Shown: positions 1-11,348 of the stretch, piece by piece
Numbering within the stretch: the stretch's first letter is position 1
How the letters are laid out: the number at the start of each line of letters is the position of its first letter
Assembly (NCBI GenBank): GCA_014529385.2
Contig: CM043947.1
Location: forward strand, 116,019,587-116,083,586
Direction: 5' to 3'
DNA: 64,000 bases
DNA from: Adiantum capillus-veneris
Lineage: Eukaryota > Streptophyta > Polypodiopsida > Polypodiales > Pteridaceae
Position numbers and translations under genes: made by a program
Notes under the pieces: generated by a model
What the model was told of the DNA's origin: nothing
The model's database searches: none
What the model saw: the letters and a program-made list of their open reading frames with translations, nothing else

Positions 1-337
1 CACAAATCCACAAATGTGGACTCATAGGTGGCATATTCTAAAGATCCTCTTGCTACAAGTCTCTCAACTCGTCCCACAGCTTCTCTGAAGTGGTACCTCC
101 CCCAAACTGCCTCTTTAAAGAAGTTTTTAAGGGCTCCTAGTCATCCTTAGTTGCTTGTGGAAGTGCGTTTTACCATGACCTAGCTTCTAGCTTCATGAGA
201 TTCTGAAAGATTCTAACCTGGGATTCATTTGTATCTTTGTTGCTTAGTAAACATGCTACTTCAAAGTCATCTAGGAAATTTGTTACCAAATACTCCCCCT
301 TGTTTGCTTTAAACGTTGGAAATGCTACTCTTGCCAT
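1..337 (-). pseudogene. Ty3/gypsy gag N-terminal fragment (element 1)
   Basis: Conceptual translation from the ATG at 337 begins MARVAFPTFKANKGEY and continues through a retrotransposon gag (Retrotrans_gag-like) core with motifs NLMKLEARSW, NALPQATKDD and SEKLWDELRDL. Gag would form the virus-like particle. The frame carries stop codons, two of them where a Trp is expected (SW-stop-NALP and DD-stop-EPL), so it is dead. It runs off the left edge of the window. Its ATG lies 780 bp downstream, on the minus strand, of a PBS and LTR, which fits the 5' half of one element. The family call is by motif only; the lineage is not resolved. Confidence 0.65.
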
Positions 338-1116
338 GATTACTGAGAGAGAGAGCTAGAAAGACACATTTTTTAGCTTGCGATCAGAAGTTTTTTCTTT
401 TTCTTTTTCTTTACAAGGAGGCGTGTGTACCCTTTTTATGCCAGAACCTCAAAGAAGCGCTCCCCACCCAACATGGTGTCGATGATGTGCTGGTAGTGAT
501 CCTTCAAGTCCAGTATTACCTTGATTGAGTGTACTCGTATTGGGATGTGTGATCTACCTTGGGGTAAGTTTTCCTAATTTGTGAAGCTTAGAGGTGCTTA
601 GTCACTGTCCAAGCTTGTGGGAGAGGGTGGTGTTCTTTCCATAAACAAGCTCAGTAGATCCCTAGTCTCTCTACTGAGAGTGTGAGCATGTGCTTCCGTT
701 ATCTATGCTGCAGCATCAGGTGTGACTTGGAAACTGACTGTGATAATTACCTCGGTGACTTGAGTTGCCCGATTCTCGAAGTAGAATAGTGTTAAATCTC
801 TATTGTGCAGAGCTCCCTCCATCTTGTTTTTGCGGGTTGGTTGTAGGTTGTGGACATGGTTTTGACTTTCTCCTTCTTCTTCCTGGCACCTGGCCTATGT
901 ATATCCACTAAATTTGGCATGTTGGTTGACTCTCCCACTGCAAATCGATTACCGTTACACCTGGCACTCGAGCTTCGATGGAGATGCGGAGTTTGTCTAG
1001 TTGTGCTTGGAGCTCTTCTTCTTCTGTCGTCTAGTTAGAGAACCCTGCTAACCATTCATCTATCCACAAAAGTTTAGGGTTTTTAGTCTTGTAAACTGGA
1101 GGGTTTCATGAAAGGA
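338..1116 (-). other. Untranslated leader of element 1
   Basis: This 0.78-kb stretch lies between the primer-binding site and the gag ATG on the minus strand. I see no convincing coding sequence. Short ORFs here are not supported by any motif. Confidence 0.5.
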
Positions 1117-1134
1117 TCCTTGGTTGGGGCGCCA
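1117..1134 (-). promoter_or_regulatory. Primer-binding site of element 1
   Basis: On the minus strand it reads TGGCGCCCCAACCAAGGA. The TGGCGCC start is the complement of a tRNA 3' end and is typical of Ty3/gypsy PBSs. It sits a few bases after the LTR end and upstream of gag. The exact tRNA was not identified. Confidence 0.6.
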
Positions 1135-1140
1135 AGAAAA

Positions 1141-2170
1141 TGATGTTCGGAAATAACATGCCATATAGGGTGGCCTCTACACCACACATAGCATGAATAT
1201 CCCCAAGCATAATCTCAAGGTAGGAGTAATCCCATAGGTAGAGAGGGGGAACCACCTAGCATAAGTGCGGCTAGGAAGCAGACATACATGACCTAGGGTA
1301 GCAAAAGTGAGATTCTCTCTAGTTAACCAACATGGAATGGTGATACAGCAAACGTCCACATGTAGAAAATGCCTAGCCAACAGTTAGGAGTGTGTGACGA
1401 GGGAGGTATGTGGCAAGGTGGGAATGGAGCATACTGACTCATTGGAGAGGCTACACGTGATGGAGCACAAGCAGAGTGATATACAAGGGAAGAAACATCC
1501 CACGAATGTGGGAAAGCAAAACTAAGGAGAACAGAGAATGGACCCCAAAGATCAAGACAACGTAGCACCCTTTTATTGGCGATGATGATACTTACAAATG
1601 GTGGTCTTGATGGTTACAAACCTGGCTCTTTGCACTAGGGATGCATGATGGAATGTGAGTGCCATATGGTGCATGTCAAAGTTGGAGTTAGCGGGAAGGT
1701 TAGTTCATGGAAAAAATCAAGATGATGTAGCCACCGATGACGTCAATCACCAACATCGAGAGCGGCCCAAGGTAGCATGGTGTGGATGCATTCAATCCTA
1801 GCGTGCTCATTTGCCTTGTGGGGGAAGTAGTGACTGCCTTATGTGCATGGAGTGGTCGTGACTAGTAACTCAACTATTGTGTGGTGGATAATGGGGAAAA
1901 TGGTGATGTTGCCAATGCTAAGATGCCCAAGCTTGCAACTCAACATGATTCCATGAGTTCTCTAGCTTGGGGTGCATTATGTGCTTAGTGGTCCTTACAA
2001 TGTAGAGTGCATGGAGCTAGTATTCCTCCTTCACTTGTGTCCCCCTTTGTGCTTAGCGGAGGCCTCTTTATATAGGCTTAAGAGGTGGTCCTTACCCAAT
2101 GGTCCTTGCTAATATCCATTGGTCGTTGTAGAAAGTCTAGATGCCTCTCTAGTAAGAGAGATAGAGAGAG
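1141..2170 (-). repeat. 5' LTR of element 1 (approximate right end)
   Basis: The left boundary is TGATGTTCGG just before the PBS, which is the ...CA end on the minus strand. The right end is not fixed, because the partner LTR lies outside the window; I place it where purine-rich simple sequence begins. A minus-strand TATA box at 2063-2074 lies in the right part, as expected for a U3 promoter of a minus-strand element. Confidence 0.5.
2063..2074 (-). promoter_or_regulatory. TATA box in LTR of element 1
   Basis: The minus strand reads TATATAAAGAGG. Its position in the presumed U3 region, and its orientation toward gag, agree with an LTR promoter. Confidence 0.4.
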
Positions 2171-2624
2171 AGAGAAGGTAGAGCTAGAGAGATAGGAAAG
2201 AGTGGGGTGGGGAGAGTTTTTTTACAATCCACTAGCCACTATCTAGGTTATTGGGGAAGAGTGGGGTTCGGGGTATTTACAAGGGTTTTGTCGATGGTTC
2301 AGCCAAAATTGGTATTTGTTGCGAGAAGCCAAGATGCTATGTGTCACTTCCTCTCGGTGGCGGCCGGGGCGTTCGTTCGGCGCCATTTCTTTCTTTGGTG
2401 TTGGCGACGCACGAGTTGGCCAACTTCTTTTCTTTGGCATTGATTCCTTTGGTTATTCAATTTTTTTAATTTTTTTGGTGCGTGCGTATATGCGTGCACG
2501 TGTATGTGTGGATATGTGAGTATAGATGCATGTTTTGTATATATGTATGAGTGCGTTTTTGTTTTTATGTGTTGTATGTGCGTGCATATATGCGTATGCA
2601 CATGTGGGGTGTGTGGGAACGAGA

Positions 2625-2626
<2 letters not shown>

Positions 2627-2655
<29 letters not shown>
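2627..2655 (+). repeat. Homopolymer of 29 G
   Basis: An uninterrupted G run directly visible in the sequence, within the purine-rich tract. The true length is uncertain because such runs are error-prone in sequencing. Confidence 0.8.
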
Positions 2656-2656
<1 letters not shown>

Positions 2657-3226
2657 TTATTGTGCGCAGGGAATCAGAGAGGGAGAAAGAGATTGAGGGG
2701 AGAGAGAACACAGGAGGGGAGTGTGTGTGTGTATGTATGTGTGTAGTGGGTGTGTATGTATATTATGAGAGAGAGGGAGAGATTCCATGATGCTGCACCT
2801 GCAGGCGGAGAGTGCGAGAGAGAGAGGCCGGGTGCCTACAGGCTTGAGCAAAGAGCAAGAGAGAGAGAGATGCCGGGGTGAGGTGGAGAGGGAGGGAGAA
2901 GGTGAGGGAGTGGGTATGGATAAGAGAGAGAGAGAGAGAGCCCTGGTATACTACGCCTTCGGGCTGCGAGAGACAGAGATGGAGAGGCAGCATTTCAGAC
3001 TGCTCCTGGCCGACACAGAGAGCGAGGGAGGGAGTGTATGCTATGTGGTGTGTGGGTGTGGATAAGAGAGAGAGAGTTCTTGGAGCTGTTTCACTGTGCC
3101 TTCAGGCTAGTCCAGGGAGCACACGAGAGGAAGAGAGAGGGGGGGGGGGGGGGGGGCTCCGGGATGCTTTTGGCTGACAACGAGCGAGGAATGGGGGGGA
3201 ATTAATGAGGGTCAACGGGGTGGGGT

Positions 3227-3229
<3 letters not shown>

Positions 3230-3306
<77 letters not shown>
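3230..3306. repeat. (GA)n microsatellite, 77 bp
   Basis: A pure alternating A/G run. It is the longest uninterrupted block in the purine-rich region. Confidence 0.95.
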
Positions 3307-3307
<1 letters not shown>

Positions 3308-3660
3308 ATTATTATTAGCTAACATGCGGGCTGTTCACATCGTGAGAGAGAGAGATAGTGAGGGGAAGAGGGAGAAAGAGGGAAATAAGAGAGAGAGAGA
3401 ATATTATGCTGGATGGAGGGTTCCTACACTGAGGGGAAGAGAGAGAGTGTGTGTGTGAGTGAGAGGAGGGGGGGAAAGATACTGAGAGAGATAGGGAATG
3501 TGGCCCACCGGTGGAAAGAAAACAAGAGGAGAGAGAGGGATGTGTGTGAGGCCAAGAGAGTGTGGACGAGAGAAGAGGGCGGTTGAGGTATAGCGGCCCT
3601 ATCAGAGGGAGAAAGACAAGCGAAGGGGGGGTAAGAGAGAGAGAGAGTGTGTTTAAAAAT

Positions 3661-3937
3661 AATGAAAGAAAGAATGCTTTTTTTTGTAGTTTTATTTACC
3701 TCCGGCTCCCCGAATGGTTGATTCATGCGGTTCTTGGCTTCAAAAACCGAGAACTTTAAATTCTTAGGCCGGGCTAGAGGGCGGTGCGGCTAACCCGTTG
3801 TCACCAGATAAAGAAAGGAAAATCAAATACCAAAAGGCACTCAATGGCTTAAAGACCGCCTCGCCAGCCGCCAGCCCAAAGACTATTTCAACCCATAAAG
3901 TTGTGTCAAGGGACGACACATGCAAGGAGAGGGGGAA
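3661..3937 (+). other. 3' end of a family-A element with polypurine tract
   Basis: Non-coding sequence ending in CAAGGAGAGGGGGAA (3923-3937) directly before the LTR start. That is the expected position of the plus-strand priming polypurine tract of a plus-oriented LTR retrotransposon. The rest of the element upstream is lost in, or replaced by, the purine-rich region. Confidence 0.5.
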
Positions 3938-4790
3938 TATTAGCAGCAAGCTAACACGGATACCATTTTTTGGAGTTCTCATTGTAAAACACCTATTATT
4001 CTGATAAATCGGGAATATTGTAACTCCTATTTTCTCTGATAAACTCTGTAATTAATGAGCCGGGGCTACAATCTTCCAGATTGTATCAACCTGTCATTAC
4101 CCATCTTTGGTAGAACTCCCAGATTATTAGTTCTGACCACCAAAAACCTTGGCTAAGGTATAAAATGTAATGTTTACAAGTTATTTTTTAATTTTTTGGA
4201 TAATAAAACACACAACGTGAGCTAACGGCGTTGACTTCTCTCCTTCTCGTGCTTCCTACTCCCTCCCCGGCTGTCACATTGCAGTCGCGTTTGTTGCATT
4301 GCAACCACAAGTAAGAGCTCTACTTATTGACGTAAGCAGTTCATAGTATTTCGTAGCTTTTGGCGTTGTCGATCCGCATTTCATCATAACTAGGAATTTA
4401 CACTTTCAAATCAAAAACTAAGCATAGGAGGGGTATTGGGGCATCATTGCTAAGCATTTAGATACGTTTTGGGTCACAAATGACTAGGTCAAAAATCCAC
4501 TGCTGTTAATAATCACGATTTTGGAACTTGACCTAACGTGGTGCTTGAGACCATAAGCATGTGTGCTTAGTCTTATAAACATGTCCTAGAAGTTTTGTTA
4601 TGTTTGGATTTCAGTCACTTGAGTGTAGCTTGAGTTAGATGCGAGTTGTTAGTTGTTTTCCGAGAGATTGACAACCTCTTGTAGCCTCTATGCACTAGTC
4701 CAGTCAGCTTTGTCCCATGGATTGACAATTTAATCGTGATTCTCGCTAATATTGCAAAAAGATAGGATGGTGAGGTTAGACACGCGTCCC
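3938..4790 (+). repeat. Family-A LTR, plus orientation (3' LTR remnant)
   Basis: It matches, in reverse orientation, the LTR at 23095-23992 over its whole length. Shared blocks include TTAGCAGCAAGCTAAC near the start, GGAATATTGTAACTCCTATTT, the region around AATAATCACGATTTTGG, and GATAGGATGGTGAG near the end. The last bases are missing where it meets an inverted B-type LTR fragment at 4791. A polypurine tract precedes it. Confidence 0.8.
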
Positions 4791-4935
4791 TTTTGGACCC
4801 CTATTGAGATGCAACCATCTCTCCTTTTGGTCCCATGTTGAGATAGGTCTAGAAGCACATCTCTCTATTCTAACCCTTGTTCCCATTTACTATCCCACAT
4901 TAAATGATGAGTTTAATATGAGAAAATCATTTTAC
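4791..4935 (-). repeat. Inverted B-type LTR start fragment
   Basis: The reverse complement of the first ~150 bp of the B LTR that follows (shared blocks: CATTTAATGTGGGA, GAGATGGTTGCATCTC, AATAGGGGTCCAAAA). With 4936-5055 it forms a large imperfect palindrome centred near 4940. It carries the 3' segment of the arm that has been deleted from the right arm. Confidence 0.8.
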
Positions 4936-5683
4936 TGTCATAAAATATAACTTTACCAAATTATTTTCTCATATTAAACTGATCATTTAATGTGGGAGAA
5001 TAAACGAGAACAAGAGTTAGAATAGAGACATGGTTGCATCTCAATAGGGGTCCAAAAGGAGATGGTCTATCAAAGAGCAATGTGCTATGGAATGCAAATC
5101 CAACCAAGAGCCATGCTCCAATTCCTAAGCTTGCCATCTTCTCCATGTTCATTACTATTTTATTATGTATGCTAGCAAGAAGAGTGATAATAAGTGAGGA
5201 GCTATTTATTTCTCCTATGGAATGTTTCTTCTTCCTCTTCCCTATCCTCATTCCCCACTCGCTCTCTCCACCTTCAAAGGTGTTTGAGGCCTTGGGACGG
5301 AGGCTTGGGATAGTTAATGCTTTCTACAAATTTTATGTTATGCTTGTGATGCATGAAGCTTTCCATCTTCATTGCATCACCTAGGTCACAAGGAACACAA
5401 AGATTTTATTGTACCAAGTCTCTCTTGATGGGAGAAACTATTATACAAATGCCTATTGGAAAGGGGACCGGCTCCGTATGAATCTTGTCCTCAATTGTTG
5501 TCATGTTCTCTAAACTCTCTCTCTTGCAAAAGTATTGTTCATGCCAAATTAACTAAGTATCATGTTTATGTTTCTACCATCAATTAAGTTCACCCGCTAT
5601 GCTCACAAATTAATCTCACAAAAGTGCTTAATCTAATTTCCTAATTCCGCTACTCTCAAAGTTCATAGGCCATCATCATTACA
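4936..5683 (+). repeat. 5' LTR of B1 (internally deleted)
   Basis: Begins TGTCATAAAATATAAC and ends CATCATCATTACA directly before the PBS. At 748 bp it lacks about 940 bp present in the 3' LTR: the junction GTGC/TATGG near 5083 corresponds to 11900-12837 in the 3' copy. The remainder aligns with the 3' LTR. Confidence 0.85.
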
Positions 5684-5684
5684 T

Positions 5685-5698
5685 TGGTATCAGAATTA
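5685..5698 (+). promoter_or_regulatory. PBS of B1 (initiator tRNA-Met type)
   Basis: TGGTATCAGAATTA lies one base after the LTR end. TGGTATCAGA is the standard complement of plant initiator tRNA-Met used by many chromoviruses and Copia elements. Confidence 0.8.
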
Positions 5699-6100
5699 AC
5701 GTTTGGTTTCTCTTTTCTTGCTTAAGAAGAGAGGTCCTTAAGTAACCTATAAATGGTTGATTTTTTTTATTTATGTTAGGGTAAGTGGCACTAGGATCTA
5801 TTATCGGTTTTGTTGAGCCCACTATGTGGGATATGGTGCACGTCTCGGAAGCTTTGGTATTTATAATGGAGTCTTTTAGACTTGCCTACGGCTTTACCAT
5901 TATTGAGCCATAAGAAGTCCAAAAGGAGCTAACCCTTGGCAACTTTGCTATGTTAGACTCACTCCACTAGTCTCTATAATTAACCAATTTGAGCTGTGGG
6001 TGTAGATACTTAAGTTCCTATTTTCAAAGGCTAAGAGGAGTAGCAACTAAGGTTTGGAATTTCCAAAGCATGCACTAAGTAAACACATAAGTTTAATTAA

Positions 6101-7475
6101 CATGGCTGACAATAACCAAGAGAGTAGAATGAACATTGATAACTTTGATTTTGCACATGAAGGTGTTAATGATGATGCCCCCATGCTTGTTAATTATCTT
6201 GTTACTAGGCTGCAACAAGCTATGGGCAACCCCTCTTTGCAAGCCGAAGTTACTCAATAACTTCGTGCTTATGGGATTTCCTTTCCTCTCAAAGAGGAGA
6301 GAGAGCTTAGGAGGCCTCTTGGTGAGACCCACAAAAGAATACTCTCTCCTATACGAGAGGAGGAATCCAAGAACGAGAAAGTAATGCCTCCCTAAGTTCC
6401 TCAAAATATGTGGCTCCATGAAGATGGCGGTCTAAACAATCACCAACTCCTCCCAAGCGGAAATGATTAACCCATAGTCCTTTTCCTCGTCACTCCAAAA
6501 GAAAAGAGAGGAGACGAAGAAAAAAGGGCAAGAAAGAGGTCACCCTCTTCTCCTTCTTCTTCACCTTCCTCCTCTAACAATGAAAGCTATGGCTATTCTC
6601 CTAGAGAATACAAGAGGGGAGGACATCGCAAATCTTACCCTGCATGGCGAACGTCGAAGAAGCTAAAGAAGTTCAAAGAGGGAGGAAAGAGTATCTCTTT
6701 TCTCACCTATGATGGCACCTTTGGTGCTACCAAAAAAGTATTGGCATTCATCCAACAATTTGATGCGGCTTTTGGAGACAAGGACTTCACTAAGTCCTCC
6801 AAGATACACCATGTATCTATGCACTTCCAAAAATTGGCTTTTCAATGGTGGGCTAGCCTTCGTGGCAACGGCGAAGCCCCAAAGACATGGAAAACTCTAC
6901 GAGTTTCCATCATGAAGCAATTCCTTGCAAGTGATGCAAAGGACAAAGTGCTTACCAAATGGTGAAGTTTAAAGCGTCTCTCTCATGAGCCTATCCACAA
7001 ATATGTGGACAACTGCTGGGATTTACATCTCAAGACTACTATCTTTCAAAAGATAGACTTTGCCGTGCAAAAGAAACAATTATGCGCAGGATTACCCAAA
7101 GAGATGGCCGAGTATGTCAACTCTCAACGGCCTAATTCTATCACCAAATTAATTCACCACACCATGGTTGATTCACGTATCAATTTCCAACAAGGGGCTA
7201 GATGGAATGTCAAGCCCATGGAAAATAAAGACAAAAGTGATGCCAAAGGGAAATACAGTGGCCAAATTTCTTACCAAGGCCAATCCAACAACCAAAACAA
7301 CAATTGGTCCAAGGAGGAGGGAGTTTACAAAGGTAAATATAAACTCTCTCCTAAAGATCTAGAAGCTTTTTTGTAAGGACCACAAGTGTTTTAAGTGTAG
7401 GGAGCAAGGCCATGATTATTGTCCTTGCCCCAAGAGAATTGCCCACAATGAGACTCCTAGAGCCTCTATGTCTGA
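6101..7475 (+). pseudogene. gag of B1
   Basis: The start MADNNQESRMNID at 6101 is in frame to 6260. The gag core is seen at 6690-6965 (FLTYDGTFGATKK, FIQQFDAAF, LAFQWWASLRGN, TWKTLRVSIMKQF) and 7005-7376 (AGLPKEMAEYVNSQRPNS). A CCHC zinc knuckle (CFKCREQGHDYCPC) follows near 7384-7430 in another frame. A TGA after LTKW at 6963 is also present at the same codon in B2. Several frameshifts separate the pieces. This is the capsid/nucleocapsid protein of the element, not functional here. Confidence 0.85.
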
Positions 7476-7519
7476 AGCTCCAAAAGAGGATGCTCATTGC
7501 CAAGGATTTCTCCTTTTCT

Positions 7520-8004
7520 ATTCTTGAGGAAAGATGCAAGAGCATCATGCCTTTATTTTTTTTGACCCTGTTTCAATTCACAACTTCATATCCATGGATT
7601 TGACCACTAAGCTAGGCATGCAAGCCTAGGAGATGGGAGATGCATTGAAAGCCAATGGAGGTATCAAGGGACAAGATGTCTCAGTTACTTCCTTAATTGG
7701 AAAATTAAGGCTTCATGTCCAAAGCTACGTGGACAAAAATGATTTCTTCATCTTCCCTCTCAAACACGAGAATGTTATCGTTGGGGCACCATGGTTTAAC
7801 CGCATGGCTTCCAACACGAAGTTCCCTAAAAGGAGAATCTACTTCACGTACATGGAACAGAGTGTGTACATAGATGTAATGAGTCGGGGAACACCATATC
7901 CTTGCAATAAAGGGAATCAAGAGGAATTAGAGTTGTCTAAGTTCCTTAATGGATCCCAATATGTTTTGATTGATGACATCCCTACTGAGCTACCTCTAAA
8001 ATGA
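7520..8004 (+). pseudogene. Aspartic protease region of B1
   Basis: The remnant of 7570-7640 encodes NFISMDLTTKLGMQA-like sequence, corresponding to the region after the DPGS active site of B3. It continues as a 123-aa open segment (7633-8004) with KLRLHVQSYVDK, FPLKHENVIVGAPWF, and then the linker to RT (DDIPTELP). The catalytic Asp motif itself is not recognisable. It would have cleaved the Gag-Pol polyprotein. Confidence 0.75.
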
Positions 8005-8670
8005 GGGATGATGACCATGCAATTGAGCTCCTACTAGGAATCTCACTGCCTAACAAGCCTCCTTATTCGAGTTTCACAAGATCAACAAGAGGAGATCATG
8101 AGGCAAGTACATGAATTGGTTAAAAAAAAGAAATGTTGAGGTCTAGCTCCTCTCCATTTTGTTCACCATTGCTTTTAGTGCAAAAGAAAAACGAGACATA
8201 TCACATGTGTGTTGACTATAGAGCACTAAATAAGATCACTATCAAAAATAGATTTTCCGTGCCGCGGGTAGAAGATCTATTTGATAATTACAAGTTTTGG
8301 CCTGAAAAATGCTCCAGATGCATTCAAAATCATGATGGAAAAAAAAATCTTTAGGCCATTCAAATTCTCTTGAAGAGTACAAGTGACACCTCCAGGTAAT
8401 CTTTCAACTTGTGAGAGAGAATAAGATTTTCATTAAACAAAAGAAAAGTGAATTTTTCCTACAAGAGATTCAATATTTAGGTCACATTATCTCTAACGAT
8501 GGAACCCGTATCATGGATCCAACAAAGTTAGAGATAATAAAAGGATGGCCTAATGCAAGGAATCTACAGGAGGTACAAAGCTTCATAGGTATGTGTGCAT
8601 ACTATAGATGCTTCAAAATCAATCCTTGCAGCAAGCCCATTACATGACTTAACAAAAAAGGACGTTAAGT
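8005..8670 (+). pseudogene. Reverse transcriptase of B1 with catalytic deletions
   Basis: The fingers motif VDYRALNKITIKNRFSVPRV (8210-8270) is followed by DLFDN. The sequence then jumps directly to FGLxNAPDAFKIMM, missing about 42 residues that include the motif-A aspartate (RIDLKSGYHQ in B3). A second deletion after the next FRP removes about 16 residues, including the FFDD motif C. The thumb/connection (EFFLQEIQYLGHIISNDG, QSFIGMCAYYR) is preserved to 8647. Both deletions recur in B2. No polymerase activity is possible. Confidence 0.85.
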
Positions 8671-8689
8671 ATTCATGGACTGCAAAAGT

Positions 8690-9190
8690 GCAAGAAGATT
8701 TTGAAGAATCTTAAGGAGAATCTTATCTCTCAACGTGTGCTCACACTACTAGATCTCTCAAAGCCATTTGAGGACCTATGTGATGCTTGTGGTAATTGCC
8801 TTGGAGCTATTTTGCTTCAAGAAGGGCATTCCATAGCATATGAGAGTCAAAGATTCAACTTCAATAAGTGAGTATAGGGAAAATACAAAAAAAATCCACT
8901 AGCTATTCTATATGCCCTAAACATGTGGAAACGCTATCTCTTGGGGACTCCATTCATCCTACAAATGGATCACAAAGCCTCGAACTTCATGATGCAAAGC
9001 AAGCTCTCCGACAAACAAATGAGGTAGACAAATTTTCTTTTTCAATTTAAATTTCATATTGCTCACATTGCTAACAAGCACAATCAAGTGGTCGATGCAC
9101 TTTCACAACAACGACCAAGGGTAAATATGGTGTGTATAGCAACTCACAGTGATCTATCTTTTATGATAGATGAGTATTCTAGTGACTGAG
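8690..9190 (+). pseudogene. RNase H of B1
   Basis: Degenerate frames show CDACGNCLGAILLQEGHSIAYESQR, WKRYLLGTPFILQMDH and NKHNQVVDALSQ, corresponding to the D, D and D motifs of the Ty3 RNase H. They are split over frames by small indels. The segment ends in the linker to integrase (DLSFMIDEYSSD). Confidence 0.75.
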
Positions 9191-9229
9191 ACTTTAAGTA
9201 TATAGCTATACCCTTTGCAATAGGGAAGA

Positions 9230-10245
9230 AAAAAAGAACCGTTGACCTTGAAGGATGGCTATCTTCCAAACGGCAATAGGCTATGTGATAATCACCCATA
9301 CAATACGAAAGTCATGTATAAATCCCATACTTCTCCTTATGCGGGGCAAAGAGGGATTCCATAATCTACTCTTTGAGGAGTAGAAATGTATTTCTCTTGG
9401 TCTACCATGAAAATTAAACATACAAGAGGATGTTTCAAAATGCGTGGTATACCAAACCTTGAAATTTGATCGAGGGAAGCAACTTGGACTGTTTAAGTTG
9501 ACAGGCTTAGCAAGAAAACACACTCTATGTCTATCAAAAAGACTATTAAGGCACATCAAATGGAAACCCTCTTTAGATTTCAAATTTCCAAGTATCATGG
9601 CTTTCCAACATCCATAGTGCGGACAAAAATCCTAGAATGACTAGTAATTTCTAGAAGGGTTTTTTTGAGAATCTAGGAAGTAGATTAAATTTATTTTTCG
9701 GTCTATCATCCACAAATGGATTACCAGAGTGAAATAACTAATATAATGATTCTTGATCTACTAAAATCCTATGTCATGGAAGTGGATCAACATTCTCAAT
9801 GAGAGAAGTACCTACCTCTTATGGAGTATGCGTACAATGACATTGTACATACTTCTATGGGGAAAGCACCTTTCGAGGTTAAAGAGGTAAGATCCAAAAG
9901 TCCCTTACTACTTAAAGTACATGGGAAGATCTTTGCGTGTTGATGAATATAGCCGAGACTCACAAGAAATTTTTCCAAAGATTAAAGAGGTTATATCCAT
10001 CTCAAAGAAAAGGACAAAATGGCTACTTCTAACAAGCATAGAAGAGCCTTATATTTTAATAAAAGTGATTGGGTCTTACTAAAGTTTTTCAAGGCTCATC
10101 TTAGGCATACTACATGCAAGAACCCTCCGGGCCACCAAGAGTATTATGCTAAGCTAGCAAAAAGATACTATGATCCTTTTTAAATTCTTAAGCCAAGCAA
10201 TGAGATGGCTTATCAATTAAATTTTCCCAACCATTGGCTCATGCA
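9230..10245 (+). pseudogene. Integrase of B1
   Basis: Pieces of the HHCC zinc domain (YAGQRGI, near 9340), the core (around 9540-9800) and the C-terminal SH3-like region (YYAKLAKRYYDPF, NEMAYQLNFPNHW at 10140-10240) are found in shifting frames. The second catalytic Asp (SDRDPRMT in B3) is destroyed near 9625. Inactive. Confidence 0.75.
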
Positions 10246-10249
10246 CCAT

Positions 10250-10530
10250 GTTTTCCATGAGAACCTACATAAGCGTTACAAAGGAGCACCATCAAGAGAA
10301 GCAATAGTTGTAGACCCTCCAAAAATCAAAGATCAAGAAGACGTCCTTCAATCTAAGTCCATTTTATGACACGAAGACAAGGTATTAAGAAACGGTAAGA
10401 TTATCTGACGATAACTTAGTAAGTTAAAGAATTATCCTTTTAAAGATGTTAAATGGATGCAAGGAACCTAGCTTAAGGATAATATGAAGCTTGTCAATGC
10501 TTACAATGATGCACTAGAGTAAGCATATGA
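10250..10530 (+). pseudogene. Chromodomain-like C-terminus of B1
   Basis: Reads as ENLHKRYKGAPSREA, then VVDPPKIKDQEDVLQSKS, HEDKVLRNGKII, LSKLKNYPFKDVKWMQG and NAYNDA, with stops. The pattern (hydrophobic VLxxxS, HExKVLR, KxKNYPxxDxxWM) matches the chromodomain-type tail used by chromoviruses for target choice. The same tail is better preserved in B3. Confidence 0.6.
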
Positions 10531-10794
10531 AAATGCATTTTAAGTGAAAAATATTTCTGTCTTATAAGACTAGTTCTGTTTTTATTGTACACAAATTTAA
10601 ATAGTATTCATGATTAGAATCATGTTTGTGGTGACGATGTCTTCCAAACGCCAACTAGAGCTTGTCTCTCTGCTTTGGAAGTATGATATGAACTAAAGAG
10701 CAGACATGCTTGTTAGGAAATAAGACGTAGCTAAATAGATAATTGAGTAGATTACTTAATGGAGAGAGACAGATTTATATACACGAGATTATAG

Positions 10795-10829
<35 letters not shown>

Positions 10830-11027
10830 CACGATATACATGGTTCACCCAATGTGGGCTACGTCCACGGGAAAGCAGCCACTCAATGGCTTTAGTACTT
10901 CAAAACAAGAAGTAGTTTACAAAGGGATTATACCCTTAATGGAGCTCCTGCCTTGCTTCACTCTCACCACCTCACACTCACATTGTTGCATCAACTTCAC
11001 ACTATGAAATGTGTGTAGAAATGGCCT

Positions 11028-11036
11028 CCTTTTATA
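11028..11036 (-). promoter_or_regulatory. TATA box of the solo LTR
   Basis: The minus strand reads TATAAAAGG in the middle of the 762-bp LTR, giving a U3 of about 440 bp and an R-U5 of about 300 bp. Confidence 0.5.
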
Positions 11037-11169
11037 GGTCAAAAGGGCTGCCCTCTCTTATGAGAGACAGCCATGTGTAGCCACCCTTGTGCGAATAAGT
11101 CCAAATCGGACCCTCCAATTCGCCCATGTGTGGCCACCCTTGAGAAGACAAGTCCGATTTTGAATTCGG

Positions 11170-11275
11170 CCACCGGCCACCGGCCATTGACTTCCGATCA
11201 CCGACCACCGGCCATTGACTTCCGACAACCGGCCATCGGCCATTGACTACCGGCCACCGACCAACCGACCGGTTG
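11170..11275. repeat. Short tandem repeats of CCGGCCATTGACTTCCGA type
   Basis: Repeated blocks CACCGGCCATTGACTTCCGA and variants occur four to five times within the solo LTR. They are probably subrepeats of U3. Confidence 0.7.
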
Positions 11276-11348
11276 TTTTCCGACCACTTTCCCTACGCCG
11301 TCCGGCCATAATATTCCGAAAAAAAGGAATATTCCGCCAAAAAAAAGT

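Larger units (their letters stand above)
2155..3660. repeat. Purine-rich (plus strand) simple-sequence region
   Basis: About 1.5 kb in which the plus strand is dominated by GA, G and TG runs: alternating TG/CGTG around 2470-2610, 29 consecutive G at 2627-2655, 18 G at 3139-3156, (GA)n at 3230-3306, and many short GAGAGA blocks. Predicted ORFs here are only translations of the repeats. The strand asymmetry could allow triplex or quadruplex structures. Confidence 0.85.

Noticed and set aside
5034-5384. 116-aa ORF near the B1 5' LTR
   Set aside because: It lies wholly in the LTR; the related LTR at 12775-13014 has another stop pattern; no motif.
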